Assembly (NCBI GenBank): GCA_028532855.1
Contig: JAQQAL010000052.1
Span: 1 to 49,594, forward strand
DNA from: Candidatus Thalassospirochaeta sargassi
Lineage (GTDB): Bacteria > Spirochaetota > Spirochaetia > UBA9216
Direction of reading: 5' to 3'
Length of the DNA stretch: 49,594 nt
Shown: piece by piece, positions 1 to 8,222 of the stretch
How positions within the stretch are numbered: position 1 is the first letter of the stretch
Layout of the letters: every line of letters begins with the position of its first letter
Program-made: the position numbers and the translations under genes
Notes under the pieces: model-generated
Seen by the model: only the letters and a program-made list of their open reading frames with translations
Told to the model about the DNA's origin: nothing
The model's database searches: none

Positions 1-1
1 T

Positions 2-1387
2 TCAGATGTACTGCCTCATACGGCAAACGTCAGAACCCGGCTCGTAAGTGATATTTATCTTAACGCACCAATTGTTTCCGCCGCGATGGATACTGTTACT
101 GAAGAGGAGCTTGCTATAGCACTGGCGCTTGAAGGAGGTGCAGGTGTAATTCATAGAAACCTTTCTCCTGAAGAACAGGCCTCTCAGGTTGCCTCTGTAA
201 AGCGTTTTCTTAACTGGATAATAGAAAATCCCGTAACAGTGCAGGAAAACACGCTGATAGGCGATGTGCGAAGCCTGAGAGCGAAATACGGGGTATCAGG
301 CTTTCCGGTTACCGATGAAAACGGTGTTTTAAAGGGAATTATAACCGGCCGCGATCTTCGTTTCTGTGATGATAACAGCCTTCTTGTAAAGAACGTAATG
401 ACATCAGACCCGGTACTAGCAGAAGGGATTCCAACCCCGGAGTCGGCTAAAATCAAGTTTAACGAATACAAGATTGAAAAGCTTCCGGTAGTTGACAAAT
501 CCGGTAAAATCACGGGACTTATTACTGTTAAGGATATGGAAAAACATAACGACCATCCTGCCGCGGCCATAGATGAACACGGCCGTCTTATTGTCGGCGC
601 CGCCATCTCGCCGCAGGACTACGATATTCGTATTCCCCTGCTTATGGAAAGCAAGGTTGATTTTGTCGTACTGGATACTGCCCACGGCGACGCAAAAAGC
701 GTTGTTGATGCGGTTGCGGCCATAAAGAAAAAATACAATGTGCCCGTTATCGGCGGTAACGCAGCAACTGCAGAAGCGACCAGAAGGCTTATCGACGCGG
801 GCTCTGATGCAGTCAAAGTCGGTGTAGGCCCCGGTTCAATTTGTACTACAAGAATTGTTGCCGGAATTGGTGTGCCCCAGCTCTCTGCTGTTTCATGGTG
901 TGCAGAAGAAGCCGAAAAGGATGATATTCCTATTATCGCAGACGGCGGTATTAAATTCTCAGGGGATATTCCGAAGGCAATCGCCGCAGGAGCCTCGTCG
1001 ATCATGGTAGGCAACCTGTTTGCCGGACTCAAGGAAGCCCCCGGAAGCGAGATTATCTATGAAGGCAGAATTTTCAAGCAATACCGCGGAATGGGTTCAA
1101 TCGGAGCAATAAAGGAAGGAAGCGGAGACCGCTACCAGATGAAAAAGGGTGATGCCCCGGTTCCGGAGGGAATTGAAGGCCGTGTTCCCTATAAGGGTGA
1201 ATTACGCCCCTTCCTGCATCAGCTTATTACCGGTCTGAAAAAAGGAATGAGCTATTGCGGATGTTCCAGCATAAACGAATTGCGTAAATATAAGAATTTT
1301 GTTAAGATTTCGCCTGCCGGTCTGAGAGAAAGTCATGCTCATGACATTATGATCACTCAGGAAGCGCCTAATTACTCTAAAAATTAG
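2..1387 (+). CDS. guaB: IMP dehydrogenase, 5' end missing
   Basis: This enzyme oxidises IMP to XMP with NAD+, the committed step to GMP. The frame is already open at base 2 and reads SDVLPHTANVRTRL then APIVSAAMDTVTE, a conserved N-terminal IMPDH stretch, so the gene starts upstream of the window and the ATG at 86 is internal. Two CBS domains follow (about positions 240-560), then the catalytic loop GVGPGSICTTRIVAG with its active-site Cys (about 830-860), the phosphate-binding GGI and GN segments and the flap YRGMGS (about 1080). The first gene of a guaB-purA-guaA row that covers both branches leaving IMP. Identity is secure; only the N-terminal few residues are missing. Confidence 0.97.
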   Translation, partial: SDVLPHTANVRTRLVSDIYLNAPIVSAAMDTVTEEELAIALALEGGAGVIHRNLSPEEQASQVASVKRFLNWIIENPVTVQENTLIGDVRSLRAKYGVSGFPVTDENGVLKGIITGRDLRFCDDNSLLVKNVMTSDPVLAEGIPTPESAKIKFNEYKIEKLPVVDKSGKITGLITVKDMEKHNDHPAAAIDEHGRLIVGAAISPQDYDIRIPLLMESKVDFVVLDTAHGDAKSVVDAVAAIKKKYNVPVIGGNAATAEATRRLIDAGSDAVKVGVGPGSICTTRIVAGIGVPQLSAVSWCAEEAEKDDIPIIADGGIKFSGDIPKAIAAGASSIMVGNLFAGLKEAPGSEIIYEGRIFKQYRGMGSIGAIKEGSGDRYQMKKGDAPVPEGIEGRVPYKGELRPFLHQLITGLKKGMSYCGCSSINELRKYKNFVKISPAGLRESHAHDIMITQEAPNYSKN

Positions 1388-1408
1388 TGATATTTTAAGA
1401 AAAATATA

Positions 1409-1436
1409 TTGTCGGAGAACAATAGGTCTTCGACAA
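1409..1436 (+). promoter_or_regulatory. Intergenic hairpin between guaB and purA
   Basis: The arms 1409-1418 (TTGTCGGAGA) and 1427-1436 (TCTTCGACAA) pair over 10 bp with one G-U and an 8-nt loop. The hairpin is followed by an A-run, not a T-run, so it is not a standard terminator on the plus strand. It could be a processing or stability element separating guaB from purA. Function is inferred. Confidence 0.4.
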
Positions 1437-1466
1437 AAAAATTTCGTCCATTAAAAGGGGTTTTAA

Positions 1467-2690
1467 ATGAATCTTGTTGTTGTCGGAGCTCAATGGGGAG
1501 ATGAAGGCAAGGGAAAAATTGTTGATTTTTTAGCGGAGGATGCTGATCACATAGTCAGATTCTCCGGCGGCGCGAACGCAGGGCACACCATAGTAGCCGG
1601 CGACGTCACATATAAGCTGCACCTTGTTCCTTCCGGAATAATTTATCCGGATAAAAAGGTTGTTCTGGGAACCGGCATGGTTATAGATCCTGAGGCTCTT
1701 TTTAAAGAACTTGCAACAATAGAAGAGCAGGGCATTAACTGGCAAAACAGGATTTATATTTCTGATCGAGCGCATCTTGTTCTTCCCCGATACAGGACAG
1801 AGGATATTGAGCTGGATAAAAACAGAAGAAACCCCATCGGTACAACCGGTCGTGGAATCGGAGTCACCTATGCTCACAAGGCTCACAGAGACGGAATCAG
1901 GGTGGGTGATATTTACAATGAAAAACTCTATTCAGCCCTGTCGGAAGAAGATCGTGAATACCTTGATTTGTATAAGGATAAAATGAAGGAAATGGTTATA
2001 GACCTTGTTTCCTACATGGCCGACAGTAAGGGTAAGAGAACACTTTTTGAGGGAGCTCAGGGTGTACTTCTTGATCTTGACGTTGGAACATATCCCTTTG
2101 TTTCATCCGGTTATTCACAGGCCGCAGGAGCCGCTATGGGCGGAGGAATCGGTCCCCGCGATATCGACGGTGTAATGGGTGTGTTCAAGGCCTATTCTAC
2201 ACGGGTTGGAAACGGACCCTTTCCGAGTGAGTTTCAGGAAAACCGTGATGGTGAACTTGAACAATACATAAGGGAAACAGGCAGAGAATACGGAGTTACT
2301 ACCGGCCGGCCCAGACGCTGCGGCTATCTGGATCTTCCCGCCCTTAAATATGCCTGCAGGGTTAACTCTCTTGATTCGCTCGTATTAACTCATCTTGATG
2401 TTTATGATGAAATCAGTGAACTCAAGGCCTGTGTTGCCTATGAATGCGACGGTGAACTTGTTGAAAATTTCCCGACAGACATAGACATTCTTGAAAAGGC
2501 GGTTCCTGTGACAAAATCCTTCAAGGGCTGGAATAAGAGCCTTAAAGATGTAAGGAAATATGATGATCTTCCCAGTGAAGCAAAAGATTATATTAAATTC
2601 ATTGAAGACTACACCGGTACCTCTGTAGATATTGTTTCTATAGGCTATAAGCGTGTAGAGACAATTCTTCGAAAAGATTTCTGGAAATAG
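1467..2690 (+). CDS. purA: Adenylosuccinate synthetase
   Basis: Joins IMP and aspartate with GTP to give adenylosuccinate, the first step from IMP to AMP. The N-terminus has the P-loop GDEGKGK (residues about 12-18) and GGANAGHT (about 34-41, catalytic His). GTTGRGIG (about 125) and the late segment TTGRPRRCGYLDL, binding IMP and GTP, are also present. At 407 residues it is somewhat shorter than the common 425-430. A purine-rich AAAAGGGG precedes the ATG. It lies 79 nt after guaB and 14 nt before guaA, so co-transcription with guaA is very likely. Confidence 0.96.
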   Translation: MNLVVVGAQWGDEGKGKIVDFLAEDADHIVRFSGGANAGHTIVAGDVTYKLHLVPSGIIYPDKKVVLGTGMVIDPEALFKELATIEEQGINWQNRIYISDRAHLVLPRYRTEDIELDKNRRNPIGTTGRGIGVTYAHKAHRDGIRVGDIYNEKLYSALSEEDREYLDLYKDKMKEMVIDLVSYMADSKGKRTLFEGAQGVLLDLDVGTYPFVSSGYSQAAGAAMGGGIGPRDIDGVMGVFKAYSTRVGNGPFPSEFQENRDGELEQYIRETGREYGVTTGRPRRCGYLDLPALKYACRVNSLDSLVLTHLDVYDEISELKACVAYECDGELVENFPTDIDILEKAVPVTKSFKGWNKSLKDVRKYDDLPSEAKDYIKFIEDYTGTSVDIVSIGYKRVETILRKDFWK

Positions 2691-2704
2691 ACAGGAGCTT
2701 CAAA

Positions 2705-4252
2705 ATGGATAAAATTCTCGTATTTGATTTCGGCAGTCAGACAACGCAGCTGATAGCAAGGCGAATTCGCGATTTCGGCGTTTACACCGATATAGTGACA
2801 GCCGAAAGCGAATGTACACCAGGGCTGCTGGAAGACGTAAAGGGAATAATCCTGTCCGGCTCACCATACTCGGTTTATGAGGAAGGCGCGCCGGTTCCGC
2901 ACCCATCAATATATAAAACCGGACTTCCTATGCTGGGAATCTGCTATGGATTTCAGCGGATGACGGCTGATAATTCCGGAGAGGTTAAAGCTCTTGACAA
3001 GACCGAATACGGCCGGTCCGCAATTAACTATAAAGAAGATTCACCTTTGTTTGCAGGGATCCCCGACGGTTTTATCTCATGGATGAGCCATGGCGACAGT
3101 ATCGCCAGCCTGGGTGAAGGTTTCAGGCTTATTGCTGAATCTGAACATCATATTGCCTGCGGTTACAATGAGAAATTTAATGCCTACGGCATACAGTTCC
3201 ATCCGGAGGTCTCACACTGCGAACACGGCACTGACATTTTGAAGAACTTTGTTACCGGTATCTGCGGAGCCGACACTGGCTGGGATATGGATACCTATCT
3301 GAAACAGGAGATGGAAGCTGTCAGAAAACAGGCCGACGGCAGGGATGTTCTTCTGCTTATATCAGGCGGGGTTGATTCTACGGTTGTAGGCGGCCTTCTG
3401 CTTAAGGCTCTTGACCCGTCAAAGGTACATCTTATGTATATCGATACCGGTATGATGCGTAAAAACGAATCAGCCGAGGTTGAGGCAGGCTTAAAGAAGC
3501 TTGGTGCTGAGAATCTTTATCTGATAGACGCATCCGATCGTTTTCTCACTGCACTTAAAGGCGTGAGTGAGCCTGAAAAAAAGCGTGAGATTATCGGTGA
3601 TCTTTTTATAAAGGTTCAGGAAGATGAGATTAACAAGAGGCTTCAGGGTGATTATATGCTTGCCCAGGGTACTCTTTATACTGATCTGATTGAATCTGGA
3701 AAGGGTGTAGGAAAAAAGGCCCAGGTTATAAAATCTCACCACAATGTACGTTCGCCCCTGGTTGAGGCCAAGCGAGATGCGGGACTGATCATCGAACCTT
3801 TAGGGAAACTCTACAAGGATGAGGTTCGCGAGCTCGGCAGAAAGGTCGGGATCAGCGAAGAAATAATCCGCCGACATCCCTTTCCGGGGCCGGGTCTTGC
3901 AGTCAGGATTATCGGCGACATCACAGTTGAAAAATGTGACGTTCTCAGGGAAGCTGACTGGATTTTCATCAACGAACTGAAATCCCGCGGCCTCTACGAC
4001 AAGATATGGCAGGCTTTTGCTGTACTGCTCCCTATACGCTCTGTGGGCGTTGCCGGTGATCTGCGTGAATACGGCAACGTACTTGCGCTGCGGGCTATAA
4101 CAAGCAGCGACGGCATGACCGCCGACGTATATCCATTCGATACTAAAGACATCCTCGAAATTTCATCACTTATAACAAATTCCGTCCGAGGAATCGGTCG
4201 CGTTGTGTACGACATATCGTCAAAGCCGCCCGCGACTATCGAGTGGGAATAA
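2705..4252 (+). CDS. guaA: GMP synthase (glutamine-hydrolysing)
   Basis: Aminates XMP to GMP. The N-terminal class I glutamine amidotransferase domain shows ILSGSPYSVY, the nucleophile Cys in GICYGFQ (residues about 79-85) and the His/Glu pair in QFHPEVSH. The ATP-pyrophosphatase domain follows with the PP-loop SGGVDSTV (about 222), and the C-terminal dimerisation domain ends with KPPATIEWE, the usual end of GuaA. At 515 residues the length is normal. Last gene before a strong terminator. Confidence 0.97.
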   Translation: MDKILVFDFGSQTTQLIARRIRDFGVYTDIVTAESECTPGLLEDVKGIILSGSPYSVYEEGAPVPHPSIYKTGLPMLGICYGFQRMTADNSGEVKALDKTEYGRSAINYKEDSPLFAGIPDGFISWMSHGDSIASLGEGFRLIAESEHHIACGYNEKFNAYGIQFHPEVSHCEHGTDILKNFVTGICGADTGWDMDTYLKQEMEAVRKQADGRDVLLLISGGVDSTVVGGLLLKALDPSKVHLMYIDTGMMRKNESAEVEAGLKKLGAENLYLIDASDRFLTALKGVSEPEKKREIIGDLFIKVQEDEINKRLQGDYMLAQGTLYTDLIESGKGVGKKAQVIKSHHNVRSPLVEAKRDAGLIIEPLGKLYKDEVRELGRKVGISEEIIRRHPFPGPGLAVRIIGDITVEKCDVLREADWIFINELKSRGLYDKIWQAFAVLLPIRSVGVAGDLREYGNVLALRAITSSDGMTADVYPFDTKDILEISSLITNSVRGIGRVVYDISSKPPATIEWE

Positions 4253-4273
4253 AAAAACTAATCATTTATAGAG

Positions 4274-4302
4274 ACCGGCATTTTTACAGATGCCGGTTTT
4301 TT
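4274..4302 (+). terminator. Rho-independent terminator after guaA
   Basis: Perfect 8-bp stem: 4274-4281 (ACCGGCAT) pairs with 4290-4297 (ATGCCGGT) across an 8-nt loop, followed at once by a run of six T. It closes the purine gene row 22 nt after the guaA stop. Confidence 0.9.
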
Positions 4303-4349
4303 CATTTTTCGACATTAGACAAAGGCTTTTGGCAGAATGGTAAGATTCC

Positions 4350-5009
4350 TCAGTTAAGTATAAATTCAGCTAATTGAGAAACTTCCGCAAAATAATAATC
4401 GCAATGCTCCCTCATATATTTTTCTATTTCAGGAACCTTCTGTCCCCAACCTGCGCCGATTATCTTTATTCCTGCATTTTTTGCCATTTCAAGACCGGGT
4501 TTTAAATCATCAACCATTATCATATCTGACGGCTCAATTCCGTATTTATACTTTATCTGCTCAACAGGCCACACCGACGGCTTCCTTTTAGATTCATCAT
4601 AATCCCAGCCGAAGATAATATCAGGATGAACCCCCTCGCCGTTAACCCTGTAGTGACGGCTGATGTTGTCTACTTCGGAATGAGAGACGACCGCAATTAT
4701 GCCGCCGGCATCCTGAAAACCTTTAATCAGGCTTGTAATGCCGGGAAAGAAATGAGGATTAGCATTTTCATTGAATTTTCGCCATATATCGTATTCAACT
4801 TTGATTTCTTCTTCATTGAACCCAAGCTCCCCAGTAAAATATTCCATTACTCCCGGTTCAAAGTTTTTACGAAACCAATCCTCCAGGCTTACAGGTTCAA
4901 GCTGCGGCCTCATTTGTTTAATTGTCTCAACGTGGGCGGGATAATGTATTTCAGCTGTGCTGCTGACGGATGTGTCGTCATGATCCAGTATCAGGCATTT
5001 ATATCTCAT
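4350..5009 (-). CDS. HAD-superfamily hydrolase (phosphatase-like)
   Basis: A 219-residue haloacid-dehalogenase-fold protein, probably a small-molecule phosphatase or phosphoglycolate phosphatase-like enzyme. Motif I is DHDDT near residue 9 (nucleophile and acid Asp), motif II is the Ser in VVSHS, motif III the Lys in KRKPS, and motif IV the paired Asp in MVDDL. A helical cap lies between motifs I and II. The substrate cannot be read from the sequence. It is transcribed away from the LOG-family gene and has no Shine-Dalgarno sequence; see the promoter at 5017-5046. Confidence 0.85.
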   Translation of the reverse strand: MRYKCLILDHDDTSVSSTAEIHYPAHVETIKQMRPQLEPVSLEDWFRKNFEPGVMEYFTGELGFNEEEIKVEYDIWRKFNENANPHFFPGITSLIKGFQDAGGIIAVVSHSEVDNISRHYRVNGEGVHPDIIFGWDYDESKRKPSVWPVEQIKYKYGIEPSDMIMVDDLKPGLEMAKNAGIKIIGAGWGQKVPEIEKYMREHCDYYFAEVSQLAEFILN

Positions 5010-5016
5010 GAGGTAA

Positions 5017-5046
5017 TTTTTAGCATGTTATTTTATGTTGAATCAA
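5017..5046 (-). promoter_or_regulatory. Possible leaderless promoter of the HAD gene
   Basis: On the minus strand, TTGATT (5046-5041), an 18-nt spacer and TAAAAA (5022-5017) lie 7 nt before the ATG at 5009. The -10 match is weak. The geometry is like the other start-adjacent promoters in this window, and no ribosome binding site is seen. Confidence 0.3.
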
Positions 5047-5066
5047 TAAGCTGTAATGGTTATATT
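5038..5066 (+). promoter_or_regulatory. Sigma-70-like promoter of the LOG gene, leaderless geometry
   Basis: TTGAAT (5038-5043), a 17-nt spacer and TATATT (5061-5066), then only 5 nt to the ATG at 5072. Transcription would begin at or next to the A of the start codon, and no Shine-Dalgarno sequence fits. Confidence 0.6.
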
Positions 5067-5071
5067 AGCCT

Positions 5072-5653
5072 ATGCGAATAAATTCACTATGTGTCTTCTG
5101 CGGTTCAAGTTTCGGAAATGAACGAGTTTACAGAGAAAAAACCATTGAGCTCGGCCGTTATTTAGGTCAGAACAGAATCCGGCTGGTATACGGCGGCGGT
5201 GGAGTAGGTTTGATGGGGGCTCTTGCCGGGGCGGTCCTGGAAGCAGGGGGAGAGGTTACCGGCGTAATTCCCGAGCTTATATTCACGAAAGTTAAGAATC
5301 TGCCGGTGACGGAAACGATAGTTACAGGTGATATGCATGAGAGAAAAAGCCGGATGTATGAAATGTCAGACGCTTTTACAGCTCTTCCGGGCGGCATCGG
5401 TACAATTGAAGAGCTCTCTGAAGTGTTTACCTGGCAGCAGCTTGGATATCATTCGAAGGCAGTATCAGTTTTCGATATAAATGACTTTTATAAAAACTTT
5501 CTGGGCTTCCTGAATAATGCATCTTCAGCCGGATTTATTAAAAATGTTCATCTAAAACGTCTTATCGTTGAAAATGATCCTGCATCCCTTATAAAAGAGC
5601 TTGAATCATACGACGGAAAAACAATCGATAAATGGAGCAATAATGAGCAATAA
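5072..5653 (+). CDS. LOG-family protein (TIGR00730), putative nucleoside 5'-monophosphate phosphoribohydrolase
   Basis: A 193-residue Rossmann-like protein of the lysine decarboxylase-like/LOG family. It has the N-terminal VFCGSS, the GGGGVGLMGALAGA nucleotide loop and the signature PGGIGTIEE preceded by ERKSRMYEM, whose Arg and Glu residues form the active site in characterised members. Such enzymes release the base from cytokinin-type or other nucleoside monophosphates; the bacterial substrate is often unknown. The start is the ATG six codons before VFCGSS, next to a promoter -10 box. Its last 11 nt overlap hslO, implying a two-gene operon. Confidence 0.9.
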   Translation: MRINSLCVFCGSSFGNERVYREKTIELGRYLGQNRIRLVYGGGGVGLMGALAGAVLEAGGEVTGVIPELIFTKVKNLPVTETIVTGDMHERKSRMYEMSDAFTALPGGIGTIEELSEVFTWQQLGYHSKAVSVFDINDFYKNFLGFLNNASSAGFIKNVHLKRLIVENDPASLIKELESYDGKTIDKWSNNEQ

Positions 5654-6548
5654 CGAATCAAATATGAAAATCTTTTTATTGAATCAGGGCAGTTACCGCG
5701 GTGCAGCACTTGATGCAACTGAAATGATAAGAAAAATGCAAACGGCACATGAGACTGGTGTACTTGAAACCTATGCACTTGGAGAAACATATATAGCTGC
5801 GGGACTTTTAACGTCTATGCTGAAGGGTAATGACAGGCTAGCGCTTGTTTTTGAATGCGGGGGAGCTATTGGCGGTATTAATGTAGAGGTTAATTCATCC
5901 GGTCATGTCCGAGGTTTTCTAAAAAACAAGCCGTTTCCACTTGAAAAGGCTCCGGAAGATTTTAATCTTTCAATGCTTTTCGGGCCTGGGTTCCTTTCAG
6001 TCATCAAATATCTTGAAAACAGTAAACAGCCTTTTACCGGTCAGGTGATGATAGAATACGGCAGCATAGCAAAAGACCTAGCGAATTATTATACAACCTC
6101 GGAAAACCTGCCGACTGCATTTAACCTTAGCGTAAAATTCAATAAAGACGGGAGCGTACTTGGTGCCGGCGGAGTATTTATTCAAAAAATGCCGGCTGAA
6201 GGTGGAAAAGCAGTTGAATCTGAAAATGATGAAACTGCCGGCAAACTTCAGGATGCCATAATATCAATGCCGTCAATAGGATTAAGCATTGCCGATGGAA
6301 GAGATATATCCGGTATTATCAGTGATACATTCAATGAGTTCAGCCCTAATGTTGTTGGTGTTCGTAATATTGAATTTAAATGCAGCTGTAACCATGAACT
6401 TTTCGGTAATTATCTTAAAGGATTAAAGGAAGACGATAAGAGAGAAATATATGAAAACGGTCCGTTCCCCGTTCGTACTCTATGCCACAATTGTAATTCT
6501 GCCTATGAATTCAGTAAGAATGAATTGAAAGAACTCTTTAATTTTTAA
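5643..6548 (+). CDS. hslO: Hsp33 redox-regulated chaperonin
   Basis: Hsp33 is a cytosolic holdase switched on by oxidative unfolding when its four zinc-binding cysteines form disulfides. The body matches the family (LGETYIAAGLL, LFGPGFLSVIKY). The C-terminal switch is intact: CSC at residue about 245 and CHNC about 32 residues later, the CxC-x(27-32)-CxxC pattern. I choose the ATG at 5643 because GGAG lies 5 nt upstream. A second ATG at 5664 (MKIF) is possible. It overlaps the LOG gene by 11 nt. Confidence 0.93.
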   Translation: MSNNESNMKIFLLNQGSYRGAALDATEMIRKMQTAHETGVLETYALGETYIAAGLLTSMLKGNDRLALVFECGGAIGGINVEVNSSGHVRGFLKNKPFPLEKAPEDFNLSMLFGPGFLSVIKYLENSKQPFTGQVMIEYGSIAKDLANYYTTSENLPTAFNLSVKFNKDGSVLGAGGVFIQKMPAEGGKAVESENDETAGKLQDAIISMPSIGLSIADGRDISGIISDTFNEFSPNVVGVRNIEFKCSCNHELFGNYLKGLKEDDKREIYENGPFPVRTLCHNCNSAYEFSKNELKELFNF

Positions 6549-6553
6549 TTGAA

Positions 6554-6589
6554 AAAGGAGCCGGGCGGTTAAAACCGTGGGGCTCCTTT
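6554..6589. terminator. Bidirectional terminator between hslO and the Orp-like cluster
   Basis: Outer stem 6554-6562 (AAAGGAGCC) with 6581-6589 (GGCTCCTTT), inner stem CGGTT (6566-6570) with AACCG (6573-6577). Read on the minus strand it is followed by TTTTTC, a better T-run than on the plus strand, so it can stop both hslO and the convergent minus-strand operon. Confidence 0.75.
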
Positions 6590-6595
6590 CGGTTC

Positions 6596-6616
6596 AACAA
6601 TAATTAAAAATTATTG
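6596..6616. repeat. AT-rich inverted repeat at the 3' end of the minus-strand cluster
   Basis: AACAATAATT and AATTATTGTT flank a very short AT centre, directly beside the stop of the Gly-rich protein gene. It probably adds to 3'-end formation or stability with the adjacent bidirectional terminator. Confidence 0.45.
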
Positions 6617-6937
6617 TTAATCGGAATCTTTACCGCTGTCGAGCTGATCGCGAATTGCTTTCAGTCTGTTCTCCAGAAATTCAGCTTCATCACGAAGCAT
6701 CTCTTCGCTGTTTACCGGCGGCACATTATTTACATATCCGTATCCGCCCATTCCGGCAAAACCTCTTCTACCTATGCCGCGACCGCCTCCGGCAAAGCCG
6801 TTTACACCGCGTCCCAAGCCCATACCGCGTCCACCGCGGCTGTAAGCACCAGGAGCTTCGAAACCGTTACAGTATCCTAACCCCCTGCCTGTTCTCGGGC
6901 CCATTCCATTCGGACCCATTCCGTTTCCCATTGGCAT
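6617..6937 (-). CDS. Gly/Met/Arg-rich small protein, DUF5320-like
   Basis: A 106-residue protein with a low-complexity N-terminal two thirds built of GMGP, GRG and RG repeats and a charged helical C-terminus (about residues 76-106, EEMLRDEAEFLENRLKAI). This matches DUF5320-type proteins that accompany NifX/Orp and Mrp-like ATPases in anaerobes. A strong AGGAGG sits 6 nt before the ATG. Function is unknown; a scaffold or metal-cluster role is only inferred from neighbours. Last gene of the minus-strand cluster, behind an intercistronic hairpin. Confidence 0.75.
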   Translation of the reverse strand: MPMGNGMGPNGMGPRTGRGLGYCNGFEAPGAYSRGGRGMGLGRGVNGFAGGGRGIGRRGFAGMGGYGYVNNVPPVNSEEMLRDEAEFLENRLKAIRDQLDSGKDSD

Positions 6938-6957
6938 ATGATACCTCCTATACCATG

Positions 6958-6989
6958 GAAGCTTTCTGCCCTTAATAGGGCAAAGCTTC
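6958..6989 (-). promoter_or_regulatory. Intercistronic hairpin before the DUF5320-like gene
   Basis: GAAGCTTT (6958-6965) pairs with AAAGCTTC (6982-6989), and inside it GCCCT (6968-6972) pairs with AGGGC (6977-6981) with a 2-nt bulge. It lies between the NifX-like gene and the ribosome binding site of the small Gly-rich gene. There is no T-run, so an mRNA-processing or stability role is more likely than termination. Confidence 0.55.
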
Positions 6990-6998
6990 TAATTTGAT

Positions 6999-7337
6999 CT
7001 AAAAAGCAGTCAGTTTGCCGTCTTTATAGGCACTGTATGCTTCCTTCAATGTCATATTCTGTGCACCGGTGAATACTGAAAGATTCGCCTTTTCAATAAC
7101 TGCCGCGGCATTTCCTCCGGGGCCGTTACCTGTGATTAGGACATCAGGTGCAAGTTCAAACAGTTTTTTTGCAGTCTGAGGTCCGGCACCATGCGCAGCA
7201 TTCTGAATATCAGTGTTGTCTATAGTCTTGAATTCATCTTTCTCTTCATCGTACATGAACAGAAAATCTGCTCTTCCGAATCTTGGATCAATCTGTGCAT
7301 CCCAGTCTTCACCCTTTGCAGTCAGTACAATCTTCAT
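6999..7337 (-). CDS. NifX/NifB C-terminal-like (Orp family) iron-molybdenum cluster-binding protein
   Basis: A 112-residue member of the dinitrogenase iron-molybdenum cofactor biosynthesis family, starting MKIVLTAKG with DPRFGRADFLFMYD and GNGPGGNAAAVIEKA, the core conserved segments. Without nif genes nearby, such proteins are often orange-protein (Orp)-like Mo/Cu/S cluster carriers in anaerobes. AAGGAG precedes the ATG, and only 3 nt separate it from the upstream ATPase gene. The cluster actually bound cannot be told from sequence. Confidence 0.88.
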   Translation of the reverse strand: MKIVLTAKGEDWDAQIDPRFGRADFLFMYDEEKDEFKTIDNTDIQNAAHGAGPQTAKKLFELAPDVLITGNGPGGNAAAVIEKANLSVFTGAQNMTLKEAYSAYKDGKLTAF

Positions 7338-7340
7338 AAA

Positions 7341-8222
7341 TTACTCCTTGATTATTTCTTTTCTTGCATTTTCCCATGCTTCTTTAATTAATCCGCTGAT
7401 TTCACTTTCATAAAACTCAGCAGCCGTCTTTCCAGCCGTTATGGCTTTTGTAAAATCTTCATTGTACGGCAATTTTGATATTAGGTTTATCCCCTCACTT
7501 TTCGCATACGTTTCAAGTTCATCAGTAAGAGACTTATTGAGATCCCATTTATTCACAACAAGTCCTGCCTTGATTTTAAACTTTTTAACGAGCTCATACA
7601 CCCTCTTCAAATCATGTATACCTGACGGGGTAGGCTCGGTTACAAGGATGACATAATCAGCTCCAGTCAGCGAAGATACAACCGGGCAGCCGATACCGGG
7701 AGATCCGTCGATGAGGATTATCTCAACTCCCTCTTTTTCGGCTGCAGCCTTTGCGTCCTGTTTAACCTTGGCTACAAGCTTGCCGGAATTATCTGCACCC
7801 GGTTTCAGCCTTGCGTGTATCATTGTTGCACCGTTTTTTATTTGCGACTTGAAAACATGACCAACTGACGCATCAATCATTGCTATTGCACCCTCAGGGC
7901 AAACGCGGGCACAGTAACCGCAGCCTTCACAGTTCAAATCATTGATCGAATAAACTTTATCTTTCAAATCTATCGCTTTAAATCTGCAAATATCCCTGCA
8001 TTTACCGCATGCAATACATTTTTCCTGATCTATCTCAGCATAAAAGCCGCTTTTAAACTCTTTTTTTTCTGCATAATCCGGTTTAAGCAGTAGGTGCATA
8101 TCATCTGCATCAACATCGCAGTCTCCTACAACCAAAGATTTTCCTCCGATATATGCAAATGACGATGTTAGCGAAGTTTTACCAGTTCCGCCTTTTCCGG
8201 AAATTACTACTATCTCTTTCAT
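7341..8222 (-). CDS. MinD/Mrp-type P-loop ATPase with two [4Fe-4S] ferredoxin inserts (second copy)
   Basis: A 293-residue SIMIBI-class ATPase. The deviant Walker A GKGGTGKTS is at residues about 9-17. An inserted two-cluster ferredoxin domain follows (CIACGKCRDIC at about 69 and CEGCGYCARVCPEG at about 99), then the DGSPGIGCPV and TEPTPSGIHDL signatures. It is paralogous to the next gene upstream. The two may form a heterodimer, as proposed for the two MinD-like proteins of the Desulfovibrio Orp complex. Its start overlaps the upstream stop (TAATG). Confidence 0.9.
   Translation of the reverse strand: MKEIVVISGKGGTGKTSLTSSFAYIGGKSLVVGDCDVDADDMHLLLKPDYAEKKEFKSGFYAEIDQEKCIACGKCRDICRFKAIDLKDKVYSINDLNCEGCGYCARVCPEGAIAMIDASVGHVFKSQIKNGATMIHARLKPGADNSGKLVAKVKQDAKAAAEKEGVEIILIDGSPGIGCPVVSSLTGADYVILVTEPTPSGIHDLKRVYELVKKFKIKAGLVVNKWDLNKSLTDELETYAKSEGINLISKLPYNEDFTKAITAGKTAAEFYESEISGLIKEAWENARKEIIKE

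Noticed and set aside
184-606. A minus-strand frame opposite guaB
   Set aside because: It lies wholly within the guaB coding region, has no domain signal and no promoter or ribosome site.
1409-1436. A terminator between guaB and purA
   Set aside because: The hairpin is followed by A, not T, on the coding strand.
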